Below are positions 8,133 through 15,559 of a stretch of DNA of 64,000 nt, piece by piece. Origin of the DNA: Aminiphilus circumscriptus DSM 16581 (GTDB taxonomy: Bacteria; Synergistota; Synergistia; Synergistales; Aminiphilaceae); the NCBI RefSeq assembly GCF_000526375.1, contig NZ_JAFY01000007.1:1-64000 (forward strand), written 5' to 3'. Under the pieces are notes generated by a model that saw only the letters and a list, made by a program, of their open reading frames with translations, was not told where the DNA came from and ran no database searches. The position numbers and the translations under genes were made by a program. How positions within the stretch are numbered: position 1 is the first letter of the stretch; each line of letters opens with the position of its first letter.

Positions 8133-9566
8133 TCAAGAACGCGCGGGCTCGTCGCCGCTTCTTTCCCTCCCTGCGGCGAGATCCTTGAGCGCTTGCAGCT
8201 CCTCCGGTGAAAGTGAGCCGGAGATGTAGGTGGCGTAGACGGAGTTGTTGGCCAGAAGCGGTTCCGTGGCGAGTTCGGGCACGATCCGGCAAGCCGCGTC
8301 GAACAGGGGCGTTCCGGGAATGGGGGAGAATTCGGCGAGTTTCACCCTGGCGCCAAGGCCCCGGGCGAAGCGGATGGAGGCTTCCACGCTCTCGCGGCTC
8401 TGTCCGGGAAGGCCGAGGAGGAGATAGGTCTCGAGTGCTCCGTCGTCGTATCCGGCGAGGCGCAGGTTTTGCAGAGCCTCTTCATAATGGGAAGGCACGA
8501 CTTTTTCCGACCCCGCCAGAAGGATGGCGGGGTCGGTGCTTTCCAGGCTGAGGCGGAGGGTGGCAAATCCCGTGCGGCGAAGCACGGCGGCGCAGGTACG
8601 GTCGATCTCCCGCACGTGCAGGCCGTTGGGTGTGTGGAACGAGACGCGGGGCTTGTCCTCTTCGGTTCGGGGAAAGCGCCGCGCCAGTTCCTCGCAGAGG
8701 GGGTAGAAGAAGTGCTCCTTGTCCAAAAGCAGCGCGTCGTCGTAGAAGGCAATTGACCGCACGGAGGGGAGTGCGAGCTGGGCGGCGATCTCCGCTGCGG
8801 CCTCGTCCACGCTTTTTCGCCGGTAGGCGGGCCAGAGCCGCGAGGAGGCGCAGTAGTCGCACCGGAACGGGCAGCCGAAGGAGGTGAGGGCCACGCCGTA
8901 TTCCGGGTTTTCGTAGAGATCCAGGGCCGGAAAAGGTGCGGCGACGGGAAAGGGCTCGCTCTGCACGAAGTCCGCGCCGGAGCGGGCGGCGTGATCCGGG
9001 CAGAGCCTGGCGTAGATTCCTCCGAGGTGGAGAGGTGTTTTGGGAAAAACGTGCCGGAGGCGTTCGATGCACCAGAAGACCCCGGGATACCAGTAGGTCA
9101 TGCCGGAGGTGACGAGGATCACGTCCGGCTCGGGCAGGGAGCGGAGGCGTTCGAGGAAGCGTTCCTCCGGAAGGCCGAAATGGGAGTAGGTGCGGGGAAT
9201 GTCCCGGTAGGGGGCGGGTTTGGGCAGGGGCTGCCTGTGGGGGACCCGGCGTCCGAAGCTCCGCTTCTTTTCCCCTGCCTCGGCGATGCAGTCCAGGAGG
9301 GTCACGTCGTTTCCGTTTCGCCGAAGCGTTTCCAGAAGATAGAGAAGTCCCAGCGGCTTGGCCCAGAGATCGAAATAGGCGAAATCGAAGACAGGGGGAT
9401 TCACCCCGAGCACGCGGGCCCCCCGCAGGGAGAGGAGCCCCCCGGAGGCGTCGCCGCGCACGCTTTCGCAGCACATTGCGTCGCGTTGCCTTTCTCGCGA
9501 AGTCGTCTCCGTCGCGGTGTTTGCCGGAGTCACCGAAAAGGAGGAGAGCTTCTGTTCCTGTGTCAC
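8133..9566 (-). CDS. Radical SAM protein with N-terminal B12-binding-like domain
   Basis: This 477-residue protein has an N-terminal region (about 45-210, VLGVNPPVFDFAYFDLW, then VILVTSGMTYWYPG) of the cobalamin-binding/radical-SAM pairing. The SAM-cluster motif CPFRCDYC follows, Cys 232, 236 and 239. The core continues with FYDDALLLDK and LRLSLEST, and LLLGLPGQSRESVEASI near the C-terminus. Such proteins perform radical methylations or rearrangements; the substrate is unknown. The start is GTG at 9566 with GGAGG 8 bases upstream. The gene after it on the minus strand, upstream in transcription, is the AI-2E-type membrane protein. Confidence 0.85.
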   Translation of the reverse strand: MTQEQKLSSFSVTPANTATETTSRERQRDAMCCESVRGDASGGLLSLRGARVLGVNPPVFDFAYFDLWAKPLGLLYLLETLRRNGNDVTLLDCIAEAGEKKRSFGRRVPHRQPLPKPAPYRDIPRTYSHFGLPEERFLERLRSLPEPDVILVTSGMTYWYPGVFWCIERLRHVFPKTPLHLGGIYARLCPDHAARSGADFVQSEPFPVAAPFPALDLYENPEYGVALTSFGCPFRCDYCASSRLWPAYRRKSVDEAAAEIAAQLALPSVRSIAFYDDALLLDKEHFFYPLCEELARRFPRTEEDKPRVSFHTPNGLHVREIDRTCAAVLRRTGFATLRLSLESTDPAILLAGSEKVVPSHYEEALQNLRLAGYDDGALETYLLLGLPGQSRESVEASIRFARGLGARVKLAEFSPIPGTPLFDAACRIVPELATEPLLANNSVYATYISGSLSPEELQALKDLAAGRERSGDEPARS

Positions 9567-9596
9567 GAAAAACCTCCGCAGCGACTCCGGAGCTCT

Positions 9597-10640
9597 CTAG
9601 GAAGCGGCGGTGAGGTTCTTCTTGAAGTTTTTCCCCGATCCCATCATGACGCCGATGAAGGCCAGGGAGTCCACGTTTTCGCAGATAATGCGCGTTGTCG
9701 CCGCGATGGGCACCGCGAGGAGCGCCCCGGGAATTCCCCAGAGCCACCCCCAGAAGAGAAGGAACACGAGCACGCCCACGGGGCTCAGGTTCAGCCGGTC
9801 GCCCATGAGCTTCGGCGTGATGATGTTGCCGATGGTGACCTGGATGACGAGGAGTGCCGCCGCCACGACGAGAGGATGCCCCAGGGAGGGATAGGATTTC
9901 ACCAGGGCGACGAGAACGGGCGGGATGGAGGCCGCGATGGAGCCGAGAGTGGGGATGAAGTTGAGCACGAAGGCCAGAACGCCCCAGGTGACGGCGAAAT
10001 CCACCCGGAGAAATGCCAGGGCGAGCCAGACGCAGATTCCCGTGGAGAGACTGATGAAGAAGAGCGTGCTCAGATAGCGCCCGATCTGATGAGAGACGGA
10101 ATCAATGGCTTTCTGGACCTTTTTCGCCGCATCGGGCGAAAGGGCGTAGCGCAGCTTGTATTCCAGATAGGGCGCGCCAAGGAGGATGAAGACGAGAAAG
10201 ATCATGACCAGAAAGAGATTCATCAGTAGCGTGGCCACCGATGCGGGAAGCCCGAGAAGGTAGGAGGCGATTTTCGGCCCCAGGTCGAAATTCTGCCAGA
10301 AGCCGGGAGGGATGCCGAAATTTTCTCCCGAGGCGTTCACAAGCCCCATGAGGCGGCTGTAATACCGGGGAAAGGCGTTGGCGAAGAGCATGATCTTGTC
10401 GTACATGAACGCGACGCTCTGGAAACAGACCCCCAGGAAGGTCACGATGATCGCTGCGATGGAAAGGGCGGGAGGAATGCGCTTCCGCTCGAGAAAGCGC
10501 ACCAGAGGACTGAAGAGATAGGAAAGGAGCCACGCCACGACCAGGGGCAGGACGACGCCCTTTGCGGCCTTGAAAACAGCCCCCAGGGCCACGAGGGCGA
10601 GAATTCCGAGAAAAACCGTCGCCGCACGGTTTTTGTCCAT
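9597..10640 (-). CDS. AI-2E family transporter / PerM-type membrane protein
   Basis: This 347-residue integral membrane protein starts with two hydrophobic helices (FLGILALVALGAVFKAAKGVVLPLVVAWLL split by a short loop) and a central soluble segment, then has several C-terminal helices. The segment FNFIPTLGSIAASIPPVLVAL and the later ITPKLMGDRLNLSPVGV are signature stretches of the AI-2E exporter (formerly UPF0118/YdiK) family. Family members export diverse small molecules or act as Na+/H+ antiporters; quorum-signal export should not be assumed. GGGAGGATG precedes the ATG at 10640. Confidence 0.9.
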   Translation of the reverse strand: MDKNRAATVFLGILALVALGAVFKAAKGVVLPLVVAWLLSYLFSPLVRFLERKRIPPALSIAAIIVTFLGVCFQSVAFMYDKIMLFANAFPRYYSRLMGLVNASGENFGIPPGFWQNFDLGPKIASYLLGLPASVATLLMNLFLVMIFLVFILLGAPYLEYKLRYALSPDAAKKVQKAIDSVSHQIGRYLSTLFFISLSTGICVWLALAFLRVDFAVTWGVLAFVLNFIPTLGSIAASIPPVLVALVKSYPSLGHPLVVAAALLVIQVTIGNIITPKLMGDRLNLSPVGVLVFLLFWGWLWGIPGALLAVPIAATTRIICENVDSLAFIGVMMGSGKNFKKNLTAAS

Positions 10641-10971
10641 CGCACATCCTCCCTTGTCTTTTTACGCATGTTCTTCCGCCGGTGCTCCTTGTGTCGGTGC
10701 TGGTGATGCTCTTTTCTTGCGTTCGCGCGCTGTGTCGCGAGCTTCCGTTCTTTGGTGCCGCCCGGTGTGTTTTGTCCGGGGGCGTTCTCTTCCGGGCTGC
10801 TTGCTTGCTCGCTTGCACCTTGTGTGTTCGAGCCCTTCCGAAGATCATAACACGGAGGTGCGGTGGCGTGGGCGAAGCGCAGAGGCCGCAACACCTCTCA
10901 TCCGGGTAGCTGCGGCCTCGCTTCGGTGCAAAAGCGTTTTCGCCTTCCTTCCGGCGCCGGTGCGTTCCGTG
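10641..10971. other. Intergenic stretch with one long hairpin
   Basis: No gene is supported here. The stretch holds an inverted repeat at 10873-10925, CGAAGCG plus GAGGCCGCA pairing with TGCGGCCTC plus GCTTCG across a 20-base loop and a two-base bulge. It lies just after the stop of the 10972 gene and may terminate it, but no T-run follows. Confidence 0.45.
10873..10925 (-). terminator. Possible hairpin terminator after the 10972-12231 gene
   Basis: A 15-bp interrupted stem (GAGGCCGCA / TGCGGCCTC core, extended by CGAAGCG / CGCTTCG). It is stable and correctly placed, but lacks a T-run on the minus strand. Confidence 0.4.
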
Positions 10972-12231
10972 CTACCTCCGGTGCAGCAGGGGAGCGGCGA
11001 TGAAGGAAAGTCCCTTTCGGGTCAGGGCCGCGGCGGTGCGGTTCATCGCGTCATGCTTTGCAAGGTAGTGCTTCTCCAGAACGGGCATTTCGCCGCTCGC
11101 GAGAATTTCCTGCTTGTCCCGGAAGTAGTCCAGGATGTCCGAGGGGCGTTCCATCTCCATTTCCTTCTCCGGGTCGCCCCCTTCGTGCTTGGCGGAGATG
11201 TTGGGAATGCGTTCCGCCACGTCGAGCAGGTCGTCCCTGCGGCAGTAAGGCTGCCGGACGATGTGCCGGTAGCACTCGGTGATGTGGTGCTCGATGCGGA
11301 CCTTGTCCTCCAGTCCCAGGGTGCGGCGGATGTCGCCCGCCAGTTCCAGGTGGCGGGCGTCGATGGAATTGGAGAGGTTGAAGCCTATCAGGGGGGTGCT
11401 GCCGTCCGCTCGTGCGAGGAGTTTGGCCATGAACAGGGTCCAAAACACCGAGTAGGGGTTGTCGTTCCCCATGAACACGGAGATCTTGAACTTCACGTTC
11501 ACGCCGAGTCGATACAGAAGATATCCGAGAAAGACCGTTCCGGAATTGGTATTCAACACTTCCCGGACGCCGTAGGTGGTGTAATAGTAGAGGACTTCAT
11601 CGACCCATTCGAGAGGATGCGCATTGGGCTGGCCGATACCGCCGAAATACCCTGTGATGGTGTCTGGCCCGCCCAGGTGGACGTTCGAGCCGTCGGTGCC
11701 CTTGGTGTCGAGGGTTTCCACAAGGCTCGCCCCGAGAATCTGCGCCGCTGCCGTGACGGCCAACAGATCGCCGTCCTGCTCCTGCTCGCGCATTTTCCGG
11801 ACCCGAATAATGCGGCCGGGCATCAGCTCCCGCTCGTCGAGGGCCTTTTTCGCCTCCGTGATGAGCCAGGGAAAGTACTGAAGGGCGCTCACCTCCAGCG
11901 TTACGGCCCGGGACGCGTCGAAGGATGCGCAGGGCGTGGCGTCGCCCAGTACGTTGCTCCGGAACTCGCCGACGGAGACAAAGGAGCCCCGGTCGCGCTC
12001 CCGAACGAGCCATTCCAGATCCTGCACATAGGGTGACCCTGCGGCGCGGAGTCTTTCAAGGATATTGGGAATTTTTCTCGCCTCGTCCGCCTTGGCATTG
12101 ATCTCCTCGGGTGTGCCGTATTTCGCTACCACCCGAAGAAAGTCCGCCACGAGGGGGTTCGAGGGATCGGCGAGCACGTCGTTCAGTTCCTCGAAGACAT
12201 GATGCTCCATGCGAAACGGATTGTTGAACAT
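10972..12231 (-). CDS. Conserved-looking cytoplasmic protein of unknown function (419 aa)
   Basis: I do not recognise the family. The protein has no signal peptide or membrane helix. Its middle part alternates strands and helices rich in conserved-looking motifs (DTKGTDGSNVHLGGPDTI, GGIGQPNAHPLEWVDEVLYY, SNSIDARHLELAGDIRR), which resembles a TIM-barrel enzyme with charged loop residues; this is an inference from texture only. The ATG at 12231 is chosen because AAAGGAGG lies 7 bases upstream; an in-frame ATG at 12345 has no SD. It sits downstream of an XRE regulator on the same strand. The GST/GPDT and HHITECYRHIV segments are candidates for active-site loops. Confidence 0.7.
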   Translation of the reverse strand: MFNNPFRMEHHVFEELNDVLADPSNPLVADFLRVVAKYGTPEEINAKADEARKIPNILERLRAAGSPYVQDLEWLVRERDRGSFVSVGEFRSNVLGDATPCASFDASRAVTLEVSALQYFPWLITEAKKALDERELMPGRIIRVRKMREQEQDGDLLAVTAAAQILGASLVETLDTKGTDGSNVHLGGPDTITGYFGGIGQPNAHPLEWVDEVLYYYTTYGVREVLNTNSGTVFLGYLLYRLGVNVKFKISVFMGNDNPYSVFWTLFMAKLLARADGSTPLIGFNLSNSIDARHLELAGDIRRTLGLEDKVRIEHHITECYRHIVRQPYCRRDDLLDVAERIPNISAKHEGGDPEKEMEMERPSDILDYFRDKQEILASGEMPVLEKHYLAKHDAMNRTAAALTRKGLSFIAAPLLHRR

Positions 12232-12421
12232 GGTACTCCTCCTTTCGACCATCTCAGGATGACCATACATGCTCCGAAGAGGGAGTCCTCCGGGTTTCTC
12301 CTCGGGGCGGGGTTCTATGATACCGCTTGTGCTTTCGTTCGTCACGTCTTCGGCGTTCTTCGGTGAGAGCGTTGCGCTCCGGAATCCTCAACGGAAAGGG
12401 GCCCGGGTAGCGCCCCCACGC

Positions 12422-12928
12422 TCAGAAGGATGAACCAGGAGTCAATTTCTGGAAGAGGTCCTCGTCGGACATGCTTTTCAGTGTGGTGACGGGAATTTTC
12501 TCGGATCCCATGATGTGTTGCCGGGGAGAGGGCTTTCCGCTCTTTTCGAGATGGGCGTCGAAAAGCAGCGCCAGCAGGACGCCCACAAGGAGTCCCGAAC
12601 CGATGGCTTCCGCGTATTGGCCATCCATCTGATCGCCGTAGGGGGCGTAGTAGGGGAGTAACTCGCCCTTTGCGGCCAGTTTGAGGTATTTTCGGAGCAC
12701 TTCCGGCTCCAGAAATTCCGGTTCCTTGACACTCTGCTTCAGCAGTGCCATGAGTGCCGCCAACGTGTCGCCCCCACTGCCGCGTTTGGAGACGATGTCG
12801 CCTGTTTCCCAATTGCTGATGGTGATGTTCGACACGCCGAGGATCCGCGCCAGATCGGCCTGACCGATACCGAGGGCGGAACGGAGTTGTGCGATGGTGG
12901 AATGGGGATTCTTGCTGGGTCTTGCCAT
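12422..12928 (-). CDS. XRE-family transcriptional regulator with hydrophobic C-terminal segment
   Basis: This 168-residue protein carries an N-terminal helix-turn-helix (residues about 12-60: IAQLRSALGIGQADLARIL, then VSNITISNWETGD) of the Cro/CI type. The C-terminal half holds a short hydrophobic stretch (GSGLLVGVLLALLFDA) that could contact the membrane or a partner. ATG 12928 has AGGAGGTG 5-6 bases upstream, a far better start than 12964. A strong promoter lies at 12988-13016. It may control the unknown gene at 10972-12231, which follows 190 bases downstream; the target is not shown by sequence. Confidence 0.85.
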   Translation of the reverse strand: MARPSKNPHSTIAQLRSALGIGQADLARILGVSNITISNWETGDIVSKRGSGGDTLAALMALLKQSVKEPEFLEPEVLRKYLKLAAKGELLPYYAPYGDQMDGQYAEAIGSGLLVGVLLALLFDAHLEKSGKPSPRQHIMGSEKIPVTTLKSMSDEDLFQKLTPGSSF

Positions 12929-12987
12929 GAAGGACACCTCCTGATTGAAATTCAAAACCTCCATCTCGCGGAGTTTGTTTATCTGTG

Positions 12988-13016
12988 ATTATATATATTC
13001 GGAAAGATTTTGTAAA
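12988..13016 (-). promoter_or_regulatory. Sigma70-type promoter of the XRE gene
   Basis: On the minus strand TTTACA (13016-13011), a 17-base spacer and a perfect TATAAT (12993-12988), 60 bases before the XRE start codon. Confidence 0.8.
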
Positions 13017-13279
13017 GAACAGCTCGATTTTTTTTGAAGATGATCGATGGAATTTTGATGGGACTGGATAGGAGAAAAGATGCGCAATGGATAGTGTAAT
13101 TAGTGACGGCTTCTGCATTCTCTGATTTTTGTTTCAATGTGCGATAGAAACATTGGCTGTTTGCGGAATAGGTGGTACGAAGGGGACCTAAAGGAACCGC
13201 CATTCTTCTGCTAAGAGTGTTTTTTTGACATGAAGCGAGGCGGGTGGAGAAGGCGGTTCCCCTGGAAATATGGAAAGAG

Positions 13280-13307
13280 TTGTCTTTGAAGAGCAGTGGG
13301 GTACAAT
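13280..13307 (+). promoter_or_regulatory. Orphan promoter-like sequence
   Basis: TTGTCT (13280-13285), a 16-base spacer and TACAAT (13302-13307). No gene with a ribosome binding site follows; transcription would run into the MITE-like element. Confidence 0.45.
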
Positions 13308-13361
13308 GTATGCATGTAAAAAGACATCGGAGATGACGCAAGCGGTTCCGTTCCTTTTTGT

Positions 13362-13524
13362 GGAATCTCTGAATAAGGCTGCGTCAGCCCCGCAAAGGCA
13401 CCTCGCAGAGCCTGATGCGACCCGAGTCAAGGGAAAGGAACCTCTGAAAAATGCCGCGCCGATCTCGAAAAAACGCGATGCAATCGAAAATCGAGAGAGC
13501 GATTCCTACTTGATCAGGGTTTCC
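13362..13524 (+). mobile_element. MITE-like element with IS5-type ends
   Basis: The 163-bp segment starts GGAATCTCTGAATAAGG and ends with the complement of GGAAACCCTGATCAAG. These closely match the two ends of the IS5-type copy at 1296-2527 (GGGAATCTCTGAAAAA and GGAAACCCTGAACAAG). No transposase is encoded. A further internal left-end-like sequence GGAACCTCTGAAAAAT lies at 13438. A non-autonomous or internally deleted relative of the IS5 element is the best reading; no target duplication was seen. Confidence 0.6.
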
Positions 13525-13766
13525 GAAAGCGAAAGGTCTTTATTCAGAACTTCCTTGTATTTTGCTCAGACATGGTTCTCGGTTCTGCGGAGAGCGGCAG
13601 GGCTGTTTTTTCATGGTGCGTCTCGCAGCTCTTTGCGGGCCCCGCGGCGATCCTTCCTCGTGGAGAAGAAACAAGAAAACAAAATAAATATAGTGTGCAA
13701 TATATCAAACCGGATCTTGTTTTGAGTGCATGAAACTCGTTTTTGGAAGGAGTGACATGTTTCCAC

Positions 13767-13795
13767 TTGACAGGAAAGAGGAGTGGAAATATGCT
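13767..13795 (+). promoter_or_regulatory. Promoter of the GntR-activase-dehydratase operon
   Basis: TTGACA (13767-13772), a 17-base spacer and TATGCT (13790-13795). It lies 137 bases before the GntR start. Confidence 0.7.
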
Positions 13796-13810
13796 TGTGA
13801 TACATTGCAT
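13791..13810. promoter_or_regulatory. Candidate GntR operator overlapping the -10 region
   Basis: The imperfect palindrome ATGCTTGTGATACATTGCAT has outer arms ATGC/GCAT and inner TGT/ACA half-sites, the spacing usual for FadR-like GntR dimers. Its place at the -10 and start point suits autorepression. Confidence 0.45.
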
Positions 13811-13931
13811 CCTATTTGTTCCTCCTTCCATCGAGGCTGTGTTGAGACGAAGAGATTTCTTGAATGTGCCGTGTTTTGGTCGCGCATACCGCAGCTTCAG
13901 CGAATCTATGCATGGGTGGAGGGGAAATGGG

Positions 13932-14633
13932 ATGGAGAAGCCGGCGCGTTTCGTGCTCAAGTCGCTTCGGGAGATGGTCTACGAATATCTGAAGAGGCAG
14001 CTCAACGAGGGGCATCTCGAGCAGGGGTCCTTTCTCAACCTGAACGAGATCAGCAAGGAGCTGGGGATTAGCAAGACGCCGCTCCGGGATGCGCTTTTTC
14101 AGCTCGAATCGGAAGGATTCATCACGATCTTTCCCCGAAGGGGCGCCATGGTGAACGTGCTCACCCTGGAGAAGATCCGAAACATCTACCAGATCGTGGG
14201 GGCTTTGGAGAGCGCGGTTCTCTCCTCGGTGGCGCTTCGGCTTCGGAGTGAGGATCTGGACCGGATGGAGACCTACAACGAGGAAATGCGCGCCGCTCTC
14301 GAGGTGGATGATTTCGACCTTTTCTATGCGAAGAATCTGGCTTTTCACAACGTGTTCCTCGACTATTCGGACAACGAGGATCTGCTGCATTCGGTGCGCA
14401 TTCTCAAGGAGCGCCTTTACGATTTTCCCCGGAGCAAGGGGTTCGTGAAGGATTGGGAGGTTATCTCCACGGGAGAGCACGCGGAGATTTTGCGGTTGCT
14501 CCGCAAGGAGGACTACAACGGTGCCGCCGAGTATGTGCGGGATGTGCATTGGAGCTTTGCCGTGCAGGAGCGGTTCATCCGCAAGTACTATTTCGCACGG
14601 AGCGCCGAGCTGGATCGCAAGAGAGGAGTCTGA
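13932..14633 (+). CDS. GntR-family (FadR/FCD type) transcriptional regulator
   Basis: The protein of 233 residues has an N-terminal winged helix (LREMVYEYLKRQLNEGHLE, then LNEISKELGISKTPLRDAL and ESEGFITIFPRRG) and a helical FCD ligand-binding domain with the metal-ligand pattern D...H (FYAKNLAFHNVFLDYS) and HAEIL. It most likely senses the dehydratase's substrate or a related amino acid and controls the activase and glycyl radical enzyme downstream. ATG 13932 follows GGAGGGG; the in-frame codon at 13743 lies upstream of the promoter and is rejected. The stop is 3 bases before the activase start. Confidence 0.9.
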   Translation: MEKPARFVLKSLREMVYEYLKRQLNEGHLEQGSFLNLNEISKELGISKTPLRDALFQLESEGFITIFPRRGAMVNVLTLEKIRNIYQIVGALESAVLSSVALRLRSEDLDRMETYNEEMRAALEVDDFDLFYAKNLAFHNVFLDYSDNEDLLHSVRILKERLYDFPRSKGFVKDWEVISTGEHAEILRLLRKEDYNGAAEYVRDVHWSFAVQERFIRKYYFARSAELDRKRGV

Positions 14634-14636
14634 ACC

Positions 14637-15554
14637 ATGGAGCGGGATGTCCGGGGCATCGTGTTCGATCTGCGCAAATATTCCGTCCACGACGGACCGG
14701 GTATTCGAACCACCGTGTTCTTGAAGGGATGCCCCCTATCCTGCCTGTGGTGCCACAATCCGGAGAGCCAGTCCTTCTGGCCGGAGCTACTGCATCGGTC
14801 GAGCGCCTGCATCGGCTGCGGCGCCTGCATCGCTGCCTGCCCTGAGAAGGCCCTTACTCCCTCGCCCGACGGCGGCGTGATTCTGGACCGGAAGCGCTGC
14901 ATTCTCTGCGGTGCCTGTTGTCGCGCCTGTGTGGCGGATGCGCTGGAGATGGCCGGGAAGTCCCTCTCCGTGGCGGAGGTGATGGCCACGGTGCGGCAGG
15001 ACGTGCTCTTCTACGATCAGTCCGGCGGAGGGGTTACCTTCTCCGGCGGCGAGCCCCTGAGTCAGCCCGCGTTTCTTGCGGCCCTGCTCCGGGCGTGCCG
15101 CGACGAGGAGATTGCCACCGCCGTGGATACCTCGGGCTACGCCCCCTCCGAGACACTTCTCGCCGTGGCGGAGCTGGCGGACCTCTTTCTTTACGATCTC
15201 AAACACATGGATTCAAGGCGCCACGAGGAGGTTGCGGGAGTTCCCAACGACCTGATCCTCGAAAACGCACGCCTGTTGAGCGACCGGAATGTCCCTCTCT
15301 GGATACGCATTCCGCTCGTTCCGGGCATCAACGACGACGAGAGAAATCTGCACGATACCGGAGCCTTTGTGGCGACGCTGCAGAGCGTCCGGAAGGTTTC
15401 GTTGCTTCCCTACCATCCGAGCGGACGGGACAAATACCGGAAGCTCGGCAGGACCTACGCGCTTTCCAGCCTTGCAACGCCGTCTTCGGAGGAGATGGAG
15501 CGGGCGGCGGAACTGTTGTCCCGAAACGGCCTGAGTGTGACGATCGGAGGATGA
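14637..15554 (+). CDS. Glycyl radical enzyme activase (radical SAM)
   Basis: This 305-residue protein shows the activase SAM-cluster motif CPLSCLWC (Cys 32, 36, 39) after YSVHDGPGIRTTVFLKG. An inserted double [4Fe-4S] ferredoxin domain follows (CIGCGACIAACPE and CILCGACCRACV), the layout of activases for non-PFL glycyl radical enzymes such as HypD, CutD and HPAD-AE. It installs the glycyl radical on the next gene's product using SAM and an electron donor. AGAGGAG precedes the ATG; its stop overlaps the downstream gene's translation start region (GGAGGATGAGG). Confidence 0.93.
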   Translation: MERDVRGIVFDLRKYSVHDGPGIRTTVFLKGCPLSCLWCHNPESQSFWPELLHRSSACIGCGACIAACPEKALTPSPDGGVILDRKRCILCGACCRACVADALEMAGKSLSVAEVMATVRQDVLFYDQSGGGVTFSGGEPLSQPAFLAALLRACRDEEIATAVDTSGYAPSETLLAVAELADLFLYDLKHMDSRRHEEVAGVPNDLILENARLLSDRNVPLWIRIPLVPGINDDERNLHDTGAFVATLQSVRKVSLLPYHPSGRDKYRKLGRTYALSSLATPSSEEMERAAELLSRNGLSVTIGG

Positions 15555-15559
15555 GGATC

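Larger units (their letters stand above)
12994..13931. other. Long non-coding stretch between divergent regulators
   Basis: About 0.9 kb without a convincing gene. It contains an orphan promoter (13280-13307), a MITE-like element (13362-13524), an AT-rich segment (13670-13730) and the GntR promoter and operator (13767-13810). A frame at 13270-13725 has no SD and runs through the MITE-like element, so it is not called. Confidence 0.6.

Noticed and set aside
13270-13725. 151-codon plus-strand frame
   Set aside because: No ribosome binding site, runs through the MITE-like element, low-complexity basic translation with no recognisable fold.
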